Assembly (NCBI GenBank): GCA_900660155.1
Contig: CABFPE010001034.1
Coordinates: forward strand, 51,907 to 115,906
DNA length: 64,000 bases
Direction of reading: 5' to 3'
From: Hofstenia miamia
Lineage: Eukaryota; Xenacoelomorpha; Acoela; Hofsteniidae
Shown: positions 1 to 11,164 of the stretch, piece by piece
Layout: each line of letters starts with the position of its first letter
Numbering within the stretch: the first letter of the stretch is position 1
The notes under the pieces: generated by a model
The model's input: the letters and a program-made list of their open reading frames with translations, nothing else
What the model was told of the DNA's origin: nothing
Databases searched by the model: none
Program-made: the position numbers and the translations under genes

Positions 1-663
1 GATTTACTGGGTTAAGATAAAGTTTTCCATGTCATATCATATCGACCGTTGAAATTTTTACAAAGGAATATCAAGCTTTCCAATTCAATAACTTATACCA
101 GTGGTAACATATTTAAATTTAACAGCCTCTCCCTATAGCTTAGTTCATAATCACTTAGCATCCATTTAGTAGCTTCCCAGGTTGAAAAATAATACTAATC
201 AACTGAAATATCTGATCCATTTGCAATGAAAACCTATATATTGACACAAATAAATCAAAATTCAAACTGCCAGTTTGCGGCCGCCATGCCGCCGCGGATA
301 ATGATTTTGCGCAAACGGCGTGACCGGTATGATTAGAACTTTATTGATTTTCAGCTTAAAATAATTTTCAGTGTAAATCAATTGAAAATGCTTTAATTAT
401 TATTTCTTAAAATTATTTTTAAGCCCTATTATTGAATTCATTCCTGCGGTAATTAACGTATGAGTAAATATACATGTAAATTAGAAGTTATCTGGAAATG
501 CGGAAGTTTGATTTGCATATCAATTTCAATATATGTTTGCATTTCAGAATTCCTTTGAAATTTAAAGGAGATAAAAATTAGAGAATACTAAAATACAGAT
601 TATCAAAGCATACAAGTGGAGTATGACCTGCTGCAGGCCTCATTATTATATGTAGACCAGTTC
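1..663. other. AT-rich non-coding DNA with a small GC-rich patch
   Basis: No supportable gene. The only contrast is a GC-rich patch at about 272-330, holding GCGGCCGC and a following CCGCCGCGG. It loosely resembles the GC-rich palindromic patch at 14,950-15,000 (shared CCGG-TATGATTA context), so it may be a decayed piece of the same dispersed repeat. The rest is plain AT-rich sequence. Confidence 0.5.
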
Positions 664-3120
664 AAATAAAAAATTTTCAGCTCTTTCCAAACTTAAATCA
701 AATAAAAGATGGAACATCAAACACTGGAATGAAAATAAAATTAGAAAAGCACTACGTTCATAAAAATGTAAATACATTCTTTCTATTTCGGTGTTTCTTG
801 CAGTATTATTTGACTATTATACCAAGACCGGTACCACAGTATTTTGAAAATCCCGAAAAATATCGATACCGCTGTATCTTGTTTAAGAAATTGATCAGTA
901 TGCATATTATGTACAAGTAAACGCATCAATGCTTGTAGTGTGAAGGAGATGAAGTCTAGCATATGGCAAGTTGGAAAACGTAAGAAATTTTTTAAGAAAT
1001 ATCAATAAATTTTTCAGATACAATTATATGACTGAATAGTGCGCAAAATTTTTTTATATATATAAATATAAAATTTTTATTCTAAACTGTGTGGCCCGGT
1101 TTGTGTTGCAGTTCTACTGATTACGCGGGAAGCTGTGGGTAAAGAATGTCTGCCTGCTTGCAGTTCTGCTCAGTGGCAAGACAAGTCATAATATTTATCA
1201 AGACCTAGTCAAATTGATTTACAAGAACTCTGATTGCAGAAATGAATTTGGTGGTACAATTAGTGTATCTGGGATGTTAGGCACTATTTTGCAGGGCTGC
1301 ACTCGCGGGGGACGCAGGGGGACGGCGTCCCCCACTTATTTTTTTAGAAATTTTGGGGGACGCAGGTGTTAATAAAATTAAAATGAAGATCACGATGAAG
1401 TCGCACTTTACATGCGAATTATTTGACATTTTAATTTAGGTTATGAGTTTTCTATTGCAAAGGGGGCTTATAAATGCTAGACAAAAGGTGTGGAATATGA
1501 GCATTAGCTTACTAATTGTTACGGTCAACAAGAAACATAGAAGTTTTTTTAGTCAGCTATAATAATGGCTGCATATGGTTAATATAGGTTCAATAGTTGA
1601 ATGTTTTTAGAAAATTCAATTTTCTGTTAAACATTAAAATAATTGACTATTTTGAAGAAACTTTAAAAGATATTAATGCCTCAGTAAATATATCAAATCT
1701 TTATAATAATGGAATTTGAACAATATTGAAAAAAATTTTGTCTAGTATTCAATGTTGGAACCGTGCATTGCATTTTCGGCACGAGCACAGCACAAAAAGA
1801 AGCAGTGGGGCACGACCACAACACGAAATTTAAAAAATTAGGCACGAGTCTGGCACAGCATGAAAATCTATAAATTTCTCGTTTAACAAAGGAGGAATCT
1901 TAGATTAAACCTCTATCAATGAAATGTTTTTGGGGACAAATATTTTCAATAGTTTAAAGATTGGGATCTGTTTTACTTTCCCCCATTAACATTATTTTCA
2001 TATAACATGGAATGTTTGCATTGAAAACATTTATTTATGCATACCCCAAACCCTAATCCAGATAAATTCTTCATTTTTCCGGATTTCCCAGATAATTCGT
2101 CATTCCACCAGATTATTCTTCACTTTTTAGGATCTATTATTCACCTAATTTTAACCATAACCCTAACCTAAGTTCCTGTTTTTATAGACCTAAACCATAA
2201 ACTAATGTCACAAATCCAAATATTACATAGTTCTAAGCCCTAAACCACAGTCTCCAATCCTGTTTCCTGTTTCCAATGCAAAAATTCCATTTTCTATGAA
2301 AATAATGTTAGTGCAGAGGGGAGAGCATAAAAGTTCCAAAATTGTTCAAGAAACAAATCTTTTGATGATTTTAACATGAAAATTAAGAGATTTAGAAGTT
2401 CAAAATAATAAATATATTTGATATGCATCTTAATGTGGGCACGGTAAAATGGGGCATGGGCACGGCATGGTTCCAACAGTGCTAGTTTTATAAACTTACT
2501 TTAATTTTGAGTTGTTTTTTGTTGTCTAAAACCTTTTATAAAATTTGTTTGATTACAAATGCTTTTTTTATTAGCATAGCATAGAAACGTCTAAATAAAA
2601 ATACCAATTATTCTATGGAATGCCGTTTCTATTATCTTTACACATTCATTAATTCGCATGTAGGAGTGAAGGCTTTATAGAACTATGCCAACTGTTATAT
2701 CAGTGATATTTAAAAAGAAACATATTTGAAACAATTACATATAGTTCTGTTATTTTGAAAAAAAATTTGGTCCAATATTTCTCACAACCAATGCAGCCCT
2801 GCTATGTCGACACTATAATTCATAATATTATAACATGTATATCTTAAGCTTGAACAAAATTACGAGAAAGGATAGAAATTAAAAACTCGCCTTTATTTGA
2901 ATATCAAAAGTTTCTTTGATTGTTGTAAATCATTTTCAATTTTTTAATTATTTGTTATGATTTTTGCAATAACAATTTAATTTGTACATTGTGCATACAT
3001 GTGCTAGGCAGTTTCTTATAACATAAAATATATAATTACTAAAGAATTTGTTCCATTGCTGATGATTAGATATTTCAATATTTTTACAGTCCGACGTATT
3101 TTAAATAATAACTTGTTGAT
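664..3120. repeat. Left copy of an old segmental duplication (partner 13,300-14,640)
   Basis: Bases 664-790, 923-1,035, 1,120-1,185 and 1,255-1,291 align in order with 13,300-13,420, 13,620-13,740, 14,100-14,160 and 14,230-14,285. The match resumes at 2,802-3,120 against about 14,275-14,620. Identity looks like 85-90% by eye with many indels, so it is older than the 34.9-49.8 kb duplication. The gap in the alignment is filled by the hAT-like insertion at 1,292-2,801. A (TA)n tract follows both copies. Confidence 0.8.
1292..2801. mobile_element. Non-autonomous hAT-like DNA transposon, 1.5 kb
   Basis: The element starts CAGGGCTGCACTCG and ends TGCAGCCCTG, giving about 10 bp of terminal inverted repeat with the CAGGG start common in hAT transposons. 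It is flanked by 8-bp near-duplicates, CTATTTTG (1,284-1,291) and CTATGTCG (2,802-2,809). The paralogous site near 14,270 lacks the insertion and reads CACTATGTCGC, which confirms both ends. The interior shows no transposase; open frames here (for example 2,294-2,476 on the minus strand) are unconvincing. It was probably mobilised by an autonomous hAT elsewhere. The related end at 18,890-19,003 shares the CAGGGCTGCACTCGC terminus. Confidence 0.85.
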
Positions 3121-3127
3121 GACATCA

Positions 3128-3445
3128 TTTCCGCATTTAAAACAAAAGAAAAAGCTGATGATTTTTTAAATTTTTTAAATATCATCTGTAACGAAGTGCA
3201 ATTTACGATTGATAATCAAATTGATAATAGTATGAACTTTCTAGATATCACAATATCAAAGAATAAAAGTGAACTAATTTCAAATTGGTATCAAAAGTCT
3301 ACAAAAACAGATCTTTATATACCATTCAAGTCATACTGTGATGAAGTTCTGAAGAAAAATACAGTTAAGGGTCTAGTAGATAGAATATTTACAAGTTGTT
3401 CATATTATGAAAATGAAATAAAGAGCCTAGACAAACGTCCCTAGT
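3128..3445 (+). mobile_element. Penelope-like retroelement remnant (region after the RT catalytic core)
   Basis: The open frame 3,196-3,444 contains MNFLDITISK followed by NWYQKSTKTDLYIPFKSY and a KGLVDRIFTSCS block. This order, a FLDI strand, then a Y-K-T-T-D-Y segment, then a leucine-rich 'L..R...CS' segment, is what I know from the Penelope-like RT C-terminal region. The frame is readable upstream to about 3,128. The fragment sits just past the edge of the old duplication and before a (TA)n tract. No GIY-YIG endonuclease domain follows, so it is a short fragment. Family assignment is from motif order only. Confidence 0.65.
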
Positions 3446-3577
3446 CGAAGTTGTATACATTGCTGGGAAAGTTTTAAATACATAATCTTCAGGACATGCG
3501 GTCTACTATATGATAAATTTGTTATACCTATTTTTTTAAGAAATATATTATAATAAGGAACGCTTGGCAAGCATTAC

Positions 3578-3580
<3 letters not shown>

Positions 3581-3615
<35 letters not shown>
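3581..3615. repeat. (TA)n microsatellite
   Basis: Uninterrupted AT dinucleotide tract just right of the Penelope-like fragment. A similar tract (14,681-14,715) follows the partner copy of the old duplication, so the tract may predate it. Confidence 0.95.
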
Positions 3616-3619
<4 letters not shown>

Positions 3620-6017
3620 TTAAGAAAGTTATTGCTTTAATATATTATTTGTGAAATACTGACATAATAACCTTGAAGTTTTCTTGAAAAGTACAGCTAT
3701 TACAATAAAAAATTCATAGAAATTTACTATATAATATACTAAAATGACGGCAATTTAAGAAAACTGATAAAATCTTGAAAATATCATATAAAAAATTTTG
3801 TTTTTAAATAACAGAGGAGGGTTCAGCCTTCTAGCATACAGGTTTGAGGCATTGGCAGGAAATTTCTCTAGATTGTGAAACATCTTCAAAATATTTTGAT
3901 AAAGAAAAATCCACTTATGAAAGCATATTATGTACGAAAAAACCCAAGAATCTCAATATTAAATATCGCCAGTCACACATAATAATTTGACGAAGTAAAT
4001 GTCTGTTTTTTTGTATAAACATGGACTATTTTGCCACTGCTCCCAGATATCAGTTTGCAAATACGTTCATCTGTTTGTACTAAATTAAATTTTCATGAGT
4101 TCCATTTTTTGAAACCAGGTAAAAGTGAAAAGACCATTGCATTTCTCGATAATTTTCTTAATATTAAATTCAATTGTGACAATTAATTAAAATAATTGAG
4201 AAGAATTAATGAATTTTAAAAAAATATCTGCTTTATTAGCAAAGAATGTGTATTTATTACTTTAGCGGTGTCAAGATTTTTTTGTTTAAAACTTTTAAAA
4301 TTGTATTTACAGAAGATTGTTTACAATATACTGTTAAATTAGCTTCCTGGGTTTGCCTTTCCACTCCGTTGTCAGCAATACAGTAAAGTTTTTGATGATT
4401 ATCATCAGATCAAATTTTCCAAACGTATTTACTAAGCTCTTAACTCTTTCTTTGCCAAAATAATATATCTGCCTGCATAGTAGCATTAACACATTATTTG
4501 CAATTACACTGATAAAATTTCTCTCCCACTTTTATGCACTTATACTTATTTGCAATTACACTGTTACAAATTCTTATAAAATTGCAGCATGAAACTGTAG
4601 AGCGTCAATTATTTTTACACATTATTATAAAATTGCAGCATGAAACTGCACAAATCTTTATTATGATTTTGACAAGTTAAACATTTACATTGCACTTGAC
4701 TATGTGCAGCAGGTTTTATACTGTAAAATTAAACAAGACTTCCAGTAGAAATAGATTATTCTTTTCTTAAGGCCAGTTAGTCATAGCAGGTGAATTTTTC
4801 TTAGTAATACATTGTGGCCTATGGTATATGAATAGCAAAATAATGGCAGTCTTTTGTTCTATAAAACATTAGATTAAAAGAGATACATTTAATTTATGCT
4901 GATATATGTAAATGAGAAAGGTGATTTAGCAATTTCAATACGAAGATTAAGCCATGAATTAATTTCACGAAATATTTCATTCTACAAAAGACGTTTTTCA
5001 CATGATGGTGTAAGAAATGGATTCTATGTACTGTTGTACTATTTTAAAACATGGGAGCAAAAACATTGCATTAAATGGGCCTGCTTTTTTATTTCGCTTC
5101 AAAATATTTCTGTATGGTAATGCAATATGCATTTTTGTGCTGCTTTATTTCTTCACGGGAAATATTTGATAAGTTTTAGGGCAACTGGCGTTTTACTCAC
5201 TTTGAGAGCAACAAAATATATATTTATTTTTTACAACTCATAAAAGGGTGGTGTTTATATTGCAAGAGAAATAAAACCCAAGAATGGCCAGATTATTTTT
5301 TTCAAATTAACAGTTAATTTCTTAAGGTGTGTTTATAGCTTATTAATTAATATAATACTTCGCAATCAAGCACTCAATAAACACAAATTCAGTTGTAAAC
5401 AGTGTATCAACAACAATATATTCTTCTAAATTGAGAAGCTGTAAACGCACCTTTAGTTTTGCCATAAGATTGCATTCTTAGGCATTTCTCTCCAAGTCTA
5501 TTAAGAAAATATAAAATCCTGGATATAGAAACAGCTAAGGTTAAATATTTTACCCTGTTGTGATGAACATTGAGTTTGTGTTCTGAAATATAAATTTACA
5601 CAAACACATGAAAATTATATCTATTTTGCAAAAAAACATTCGAAATAATTCAAAATATTGAAAACCTTCAGACACCTAAATTCAGTGGATTTTACCCATG
5701 GGAACAGCAATTGATATGCGTAGGTGCACGATGACCTCTGACTTCTCACAGAGCCCTAGTGAAAGCCTTGGTGACCAGGCGCGAATTAAAAATGAAGGTG
5801 AAGGAAGAAGCAATACTCTATTTTTTTAGATATCTTCGTGAGATATGAGTATTTATAAATTGGATCCTCTTCTATAAATGAAAAATCGCACACATTAATA
5901 ATCCCTAAGACTAAACTAATACATTTATGAAAGTTTTGTACACATTAGCTTGATAACAATCTTCTAAATGAAAATATGATTTACCATTTAATTTTGCATA
6001 TTATTTAAATAGAGAAA

Positions 6018-6018
<1 letters not shown>
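3616..6018. other. AT-rich non-coding stretch
   Basis: No gene recognised. A small internal duplication of a 24-base segment beginning TTATAAAATTGCAGC occurs at about 4,573-4,598 and 4,624-4,649, and ATTTGCAATTACACTG occurs at about 4,496 and 4,550. The open frame 4,896-5,120 has no recognisable domain or splice context. If the Ig gene ends in membrane and cytoplasmic exons, they should lie in this direction, but I could not identify any. Confidence 0.5.

Positions 6019-6064
<46 letters not shown>
6019..6064. repeat. (TA)n microsatellite
   Basis: About 46 bases of TA repeat. The minus-strand frame through it only gives a (YI)n peptide and is not a gene. Confidence 0.95.
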
Positions 6065-6070
<6 letters not shown>

Positions 6071-6095
6071 ATGTTTTAATGCAAGCAAAAATAGA

Positions 6096-6440
6096 AGATA
6101 TGCTGCCTTCATAAAACATTTTGGCAGGAGTGCAAATGAGGTCCAAATTCATGCCCATTAATGTTTTTAGCAAAAATCGTTAATATTCATCAATTTATGC
6201 ATATATTTACATGTCCGTTAAGGGAAAGGACTTTTAGGATTATTTAACAAAGTAAATTATAGAAAGAGAAAATATTAAATACCACTAAAAAGTATTTAGA
6301 CATGCAAAATAATTTTGACCTAAATGTGAAGACTGAGTAACTATAATTTATGTTAATATTTGTAGGCATTTTTAATGTAGGAACCAATTCCTTTATATAA
6401 TAGTATTTTTTACTTACAATAAACAACTATTTCTGTGATA
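6096..6440 (-). pseudogene. Remnant of a duplicated Ig exon: last 23 bases, donor site and intron
   Basis: Bases 6,418-6,440 repeat the final 23 bases of the D6 exon (7,530-7,552), including the codons for TEIVVY and the GT-AAGTA donor. The following intron is homologous as well: 6,096-6,417 aligns with about 7,200-7,529, with shared blocks around the TGCAAATGA and TTCATGCATT stretches at lower identity. The upstream part of the exon is missing, so no Ig fold could be made. This shows a tandem duplication of an Ig exon plus its intron followed by loss of most of the exon. Confidence 0.75.
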
Positions 6441-7529
6441 ACAACATGGAACAATGGCAACAGTAAAATTATTTATAATGCATCACAAATCTTTCACAAT
6501 GCAAGTTCATTAGGGCCCAAAAATGTAATTATAGAAAATTACGCAAATTTAGCAATAATGCTGAAGAATCAATTTCTTGTATTGTAATACAGAAAGCATA
6601 AAACACGCACAGCTAAAATTAGACTCTGTTAAAAAAAATTTTTAAAAATATTTTAATACAAATGTGCGAATTTCGGCAGTAACATAAATCTTTTGAACTT
6701 GGAAAATTACAAGACAACATTCTTCGTTAAAACACATAGTAAACTGTCATAATTTATAAAAATTCATCTCATTAATAAAAATGTACATTTCAGTTTATTT
6801 TTACAAAATAAAGTTTTTAATCAGTGTACTGTGGTTTGACTTTTAATAAAAGTCATGCCTCAGTCTTAATTAATTTAAGAATTAATGTACAGCGCATAAA
6901 AAATTTCGAATTACAAATAAAAGGCACACTTAATTTACTACAAATTAGACATGTTCATGCAATTAATAAGAAATCTCAATTTGCAATCAAGAAATAAGAA
7001 ATTATTAGTCTCTATGCAGATTCCTTGATCCAGTGAAATGAAAAATGAAACAATGCAAAAACTGAACTTAAAATAATAACATATTGAATATGAGCTTACT
7101 GGTATTCAGATAGATTACTCCTGAAGTGAAAAAAATATTTTTAGTGTTATTAAAGAATTTTAAAAAATAGAAAATTACAAATTTTGTGTTAAAATTGCAA
7201 TGTCAGCATAAAATTCCTTTGTAGTAATGCAAATGATTTTCAAATTCATGACATTATATATAATTTTCTCAAAATTATAAATATTCATGCATTTACTCAT
7301 ATATTTGATATACGTAGTTTTAAATGAGGTATTTGAAGGCTGTTGAACAAACGAAATTTTTAGAAAAATTAAGGCTAGTGAATTAAAATGCTGCTGGAGT
7401 GTAGTTATACATATACAATCTTAATTTTTGCTAAATGTGAAAACAAAAGAAGGCATTGATGTATTATGTTTGTGGGCATTGTTTAATACAGAAAAGCATT
7501 TCCATTATAGAATAGTATTTAATACTTAC

Positions 7530-7787
7530 AATAAACAACTATTTCTGTGATAAATTGCAAAGACAGTTTAGTTTGCAGATTGTATGCATTACATTTGACA
7601 GTCGATCCATTTAGAGAACGTGAAATACTTTGATACCTCCATGTAATTACATTTGGTGAAGCACTTTCAAAAAGAGCAGAATTTGAAAAATCAGCCAATG
7701 GATATGATTCAACAGAACAAGTAATTTCTGCATTTTCACCTTCGTTAAAATAATAAATTTCTTGGAATTGCATTGATTGTGGACCGT
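7530..7787 (-). CDS. Ig-like domain exon D6 of a cell-surface Ig-superfamily gene (partial gene)
   Basis: Minus-strand exon of 258 bases (86 codons). The acceptor is ATTAG at 7,788 and the donor is T|GTAAGTA at 7,529. Both ends are phase 1, and T from D5 plus AC restores Tyr in a YGP linker. The fold starts with an EGENAEITC strand (Cys 24), then ITW (Trp 50), then NGSTVKCNAYN (Cys 66). Two cysteines 42 residues apart with an N-G-S/T-x-x-C-x-A-x-N ending is a short Ig-like domain. Trp lies 16 residues before the second Cys and not 12-15 after the first. NGS is a possible N-glycosylation site. It is the most C-terminal intact domain seen; where the gene continues is unknown. The homophilic or receptor role is inference from the fold only. 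Confidence 0.82.
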
Positions 7788-7833
7788 CTAATTTATAAGT
7801 TTACAAATACAGACAAGACATAAAAGAACATAC

Positions 7834-8094
7834 AGTATACAAGAATGATGGCTACTTTGGAGATTGCATTAAGAGTCTTTTCATTAAAAGCAGTGCAACT
7901 GATTGTTGAACCATTTTTGCTTTTCTGGACGGTTTTAAAATCCCAAGAAATAGAGCTGGGTGACACAACACTATAATCTGAGGAAGACTTTGAAAAATCG
8001 ACTTCAGGGTATGAAGTTACTTTACAGCTGATGCTCATATCACCTCCTTCAATTACTGCGTAAATTTCTTTAAACACAATGTCTTCCGGACCAT
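7834..8094 (-). CDS. Ig-like domain exon D5 (partial gene)
   Basis: Minus-strand exon of 261 bases (87 codons). The acceptor is TTAAG before 8,094 and the donor is T|GTATGT at 7,833. Both ends are phase 1, and T from D4 plus AT gives the YGP linker. Order of elements: EGGDMSISC (Cys 24), SISW (Trp 51), NGSTISCTAFN (Cys 67). It closely parallels D6 in length, VDF/ADFS segment and NGST-x-x-C ending, so the two probably arose by exon duplication. The intron to D6 is only 46 bases (7,788-7,833), strikingly short beside the 9-kb introns elsewhere, which supports joint splicing. Potential N-glycosylation at NGS. Extracellular domain of an unknown Ig-superfamily protein. Confidence 0.82.
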
Positions 8095-8805
8095 CTTAAA
8101 TATATATTTTATCATTTCATAACAAAAATAATAAATTTTATTAATCATAATTATTTAGAGATGTATTTTATTGTTTTTACTGGATTCAAAGAAAGAAAAA
8201 TGAAAAGCAAAACTGCATCTCACCACAATGCTAGCTGTAGTAGCATAATGTACATATAAATGAATTTTTTTAGTTGTACCACAATTTCTTAAATGTCCAA
8301 TTGACCCAAACTATGCTACCTCATTTTGTATCTACTGCGAATTACTATTGATTATTTTAAATTTAAAAATATAAAAGATAAGGAGTTTAGTAATAAGATT
8401 GCAAATAGTTCCAACAACAATGTTTTTGTTAAGCGTTCTTATTGAATTTTTGCAATATTTGCTTACAATATTCGCATATGATAAAATATAATTTAATTTT
8501 GATAGTAAATTATAATTTCCCAATCTTGGAGAAATACATCACGGCAAAAATAGAAATTTCGGTAATATATTTAAAGAGACCAGTGAGTATTTGCTGTACC
8601 AGCTATTTGAAACCTAAATATGCAAACACTTAATTCGAATATGTGGATGTTTTTACATTATTTTACTAATGCAAACATGTAAAAAATTTAGTAGATTTCA
8701 CCGATATGACTTTCTTAACAATTTCATGTTAAATACATTAAATTTAAAATAATAATAAAATAACTAATATCTTAATGCTTCTTTGAATATCTCAATTCAG
8801 AGTAA

Positions 8806-9021
8806 AGCCCATACTACATGAACAACTTTTGTCGCCAACTTTTGTCACCAATTTCTGTCGTCCGAATGAACAACTTTTTTCGCCAATGTTTGTTGTTAAT
8901 TTGGTATGCTACTCGAACAACTTTAGTCATTTAATTAGTTAAATTGGGAACAGGGTGCTACACGAATGATTTTAGTTGGCGACAAAATTTGTTGATAAAA
9001 GTTGTTCGTGTAGCATGTGCT
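8806..9021. mobile_element. Short MITE with TAA target duplications (PIF/Harbinger-like)
   Basis: The left arm AGCCCATACTACATGAACAA runs into CTTTTGTCGCCAACT, and the right arm is its imperfect inverse (AGTTGGCGACAAAA ... GTTGTTCGTGTAGCATGTGCT). The element is 216 bp and is flanked by TAA on both sides (8,803-8,805 and 9,022-9,024). Terminal inverted repeats of about 35 bp with a 3-bp TAA duplication fit a PIF/Harbinger-type MITE; the superfamily is inferred from the target site only. It lies in the intron between D4 and D5. The plus-strand frame that crosses its right arm (8,976-9,197) is chance. Confidence 0.85.
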
Positions 9022-9336
9022 TAATATGTTTGTCAATTTTTGCTCTTGTACTTTTAGATTCAACTGAAGGTGACAAATATTTTACTTGTTATGGAATTTT
9101 GGTTTTTAAGTACCAAATTATCACAGTTCCTATGTCTAGAAAGTCAATACTCTTTGCAAATGAAAATTTCAAAATAATGCCAACTGCTTTCACTTAATGA
9201 ATTAATTCAGTTTATCCAAAATTCAAAAATTTGACTAATGTTAGTTTGTAAGACATGATTTGAGTTTAACCAAATATTCAGGAACTTGATTAATATTAGT
9301 ATATTATGATTTCTAATGTCAATAACGATAACTCAC

Positions 9337-9594
9337 AGAATACATCCAATTCAGAAGTTTTCTGTTTCTCAATTACTCCATTTTCAGCAACACAACGCAA
9401 TGTCGATTTTTCCTTTCTTAAAATGTTCAACATTTGATAAGAAATAGCATTTCGACTCTCCTCCTTTAATAGAGAAGAATTTTGATATAATTTCATTGAG
9501 TGAACTTCTGGGTTGGCTTCTACTGCTGAACATTCGATTGTTAGCTTATCACCCTCATTTACTGACAATTTCTCCTTGAATACAAGTGAAATAT
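9337..9594 (-). CDS. Ig-like domain exon D4 (partial gene)
   Basis: Minus-strand exon of 258 bases (86 codons). The acceptor is CTTAG before 9,594 and the donor is T|GTGAGTT at 9,336. Both ends are phase 1. Elements in order: NEGDKLTIECSAVEANP (Cys 22), AISY where the sister domains have ISW (Tyr 53), then KSTLRCVAEN (Cys 68). The STLRC-x-A-E-N ending is typical of I-set/C2 Ig domains. This copy lacks the YGP start of D3, D5 and D6: joined to D3 it reads Tyr-Ile-Ser. It is the most divergent of the four tandem domains. The intron to D3 is 44 bases, so the two are clearly one transcription unit. Confidence 0.82.
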
Positions 9595-9638
9595 CTAAGC
9601 AAAGTTTTATTACAAAATGAAATCTGAAATTTTCTTAC

Positions 9639-9896
9639 ATTGGAATTCAATATTTGTTGATTTTGATGAGCTTTCGTGAGTTTTGACATTCACAGCATTA
9701 CATAGTATTTCAATTGGTTTTGCATTATAAGTAAACTCAATAACCCACTTTATTGAATTAGGATTCACTATTTGAAAGTCAGGAGTTGATGTACTAAAAT
9801 CTGCAGGTGGATTACATTCAAATGAGCAGATCACTGAAGCTGCTTTTCCTTCCTTAACATACTGCTTTGAAGTAATTATTCCATTTTCTGGTCCAT
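9639..9896 (-). CDS. Ig-like domain exon D3 (partial gene)
   Basis: Minus-strand exon of 258 bases (86 codons). The acceptor is ATTTAG before 9,896 and the donor is T|GTAAGAAA at 9,638. Both ends are phase 1. A T from D2 plus AT gives a YGPENG start. Elements: KEGKAASVIC (Cys 24), an extra Cys 28 in ECNPPADF, IKW (Trp 51), EILCNAVN (Cys 66). The extra cysteine has no obvious partner in this domain, so it could be free or pair between domains. Cysteine spacing, ADFS segment and Trp placement match D5 and D6. Upstream the next exon in frame is D2, 9.8 kb away across a repeat-filled intron. Confidence 0.82.
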
Positions 9897-11160
9897 CTAA
9901 ATTAGAAAAACGTCAATTTTAAAAAATACTTAGGATTAGACCCACGTGCAGCCACAGCGTGCACCGCCACGGCCGAAGTATTGTCAAAATACTGATGACG
10001 CTGAAACCTGATGGTGAATTTCGGGAAAAATTATACTAATCTTGAGACATCTGAGTCTTAATTTTATTAAGTCATTTATATAAATCAAAACTTTGTTTTA
10101 CAAAATTCTTATTGAATACAGAATCCATGTTGCAAGGATCACAATTATAACTGGTTTGGCGAAGTAAATATGAAACTGGTTTCAAATTTTGCACTGTAAT
10201 CATTAGTGGATCATACTTTTACTTAGGCAGAGTGATAAAAAAATTACTATATGAATTTTATCTATTAACATTTGAAGGATTCAATGGCAATGTGCACTAA
10301 TTTGAATTGGGAAATTATAAATTTATAAGAGATGCCTTACTTAAGGGTTCATTTTATTTAAATTCTGCAATTCTCAATATATACAATAATAATAAATTTC
10401 ATGAAAGATTGCTTACGGTTGGTCTGCACATAATTACAGCCCTCCCTGATCCAAGAATTAAAATGAGAGAAACTGTATAAAATTTTTTAATAAATGCATG
10501 CAATAAAACGAGTGCCGCGTATTTTTTGAGTGAATTAGGAAACAAGCTCGAATAAGGTCACCTGATGAAATAATAAAATCAACATAAATGATGATGATGC
10601 AAATGCTGAAATTTTGGATTCAATACCTGAATAGATGCAAAAAATTGAATTAATAAATAAATATTGCAGTAGCTCAACTTTTCAAAATATTTTTAAAGTC
10701 GAAGTCAAAACGCATTTAAGAGAAAAAAATTTAAAAAAAGATTGTTTAGATACTCTTAAATGGTGAAAGAAAAAAATTAGTCACTTTTCACATATGGCTA
10801 ATTTGACCAAATTAATTTTTGGTATTTCTACAACAGCTGCTCGTGTTGAGAACGTATGGAGTACATCATCAGTGAACTGCTGGTGGGCCAATTTGCCAAT
10901 TGTGACAACTAATGTCACCAGTGGCCCATTGATGGGCCATTGGCGGCATCAGTGGCAACCTTATTAATCAATAATCAATGAACCGATGCTTGCAAATCAA
11001 ACTCACTTCATTATTTTGATTCCTAGTTCATTTTAATATACAAAAAGAAATTGCGAAAGGCTTTCTTGAAATTTTTAATTTGTAAAAAATTATAATATAA
11101 CTGTTAAGTGAATTTTCAAAATATTTTATTTATGCATATTTACACGCCTAGAAAATAATT
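9897..11160. other. Intron sequence with a GC-rich patch
   Basis: First part of the 9.8-kb intron between D2 and D3. A GC-rich patch at about 9,940-10,010 (CACGTGCAGCC ... CGCCACGGCCG) stands out and may be the end of an unrecognised transposon. Open reading frames here are trivial. The TGGCCCATT-type repeats at 10,880-10,950 are listed separately. Confidence 0.5.
10880..10955. repeat. Short GGGCCATTG-type repeat cluster, left of the LINE
   Basis: Contains TGGGCCAATTTGCC, AGTGGCCCATTGATGGGCC and ATTGGCGGCATCAGTGGC in quick succession, in both orientations, so it can fold. The same words return at 12,735-12,870 on the other side of the LINE. It may be a minisatellite or the subterminal repeats of a DNA transposon into which the LINE inserted; no clean terminal repeat or target duplication could be fixed. 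Confidence 0.55.
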
Positions 11161-11164
11161 ATAT

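Noticed and set aside
1741-2480. Repeated GGCACGA/GGCACGG words suggesting a gene or array within the hAT-like element
   Set aside because: Only a few dispersed occurrences inside the transposon; no regular period and no coding frame.
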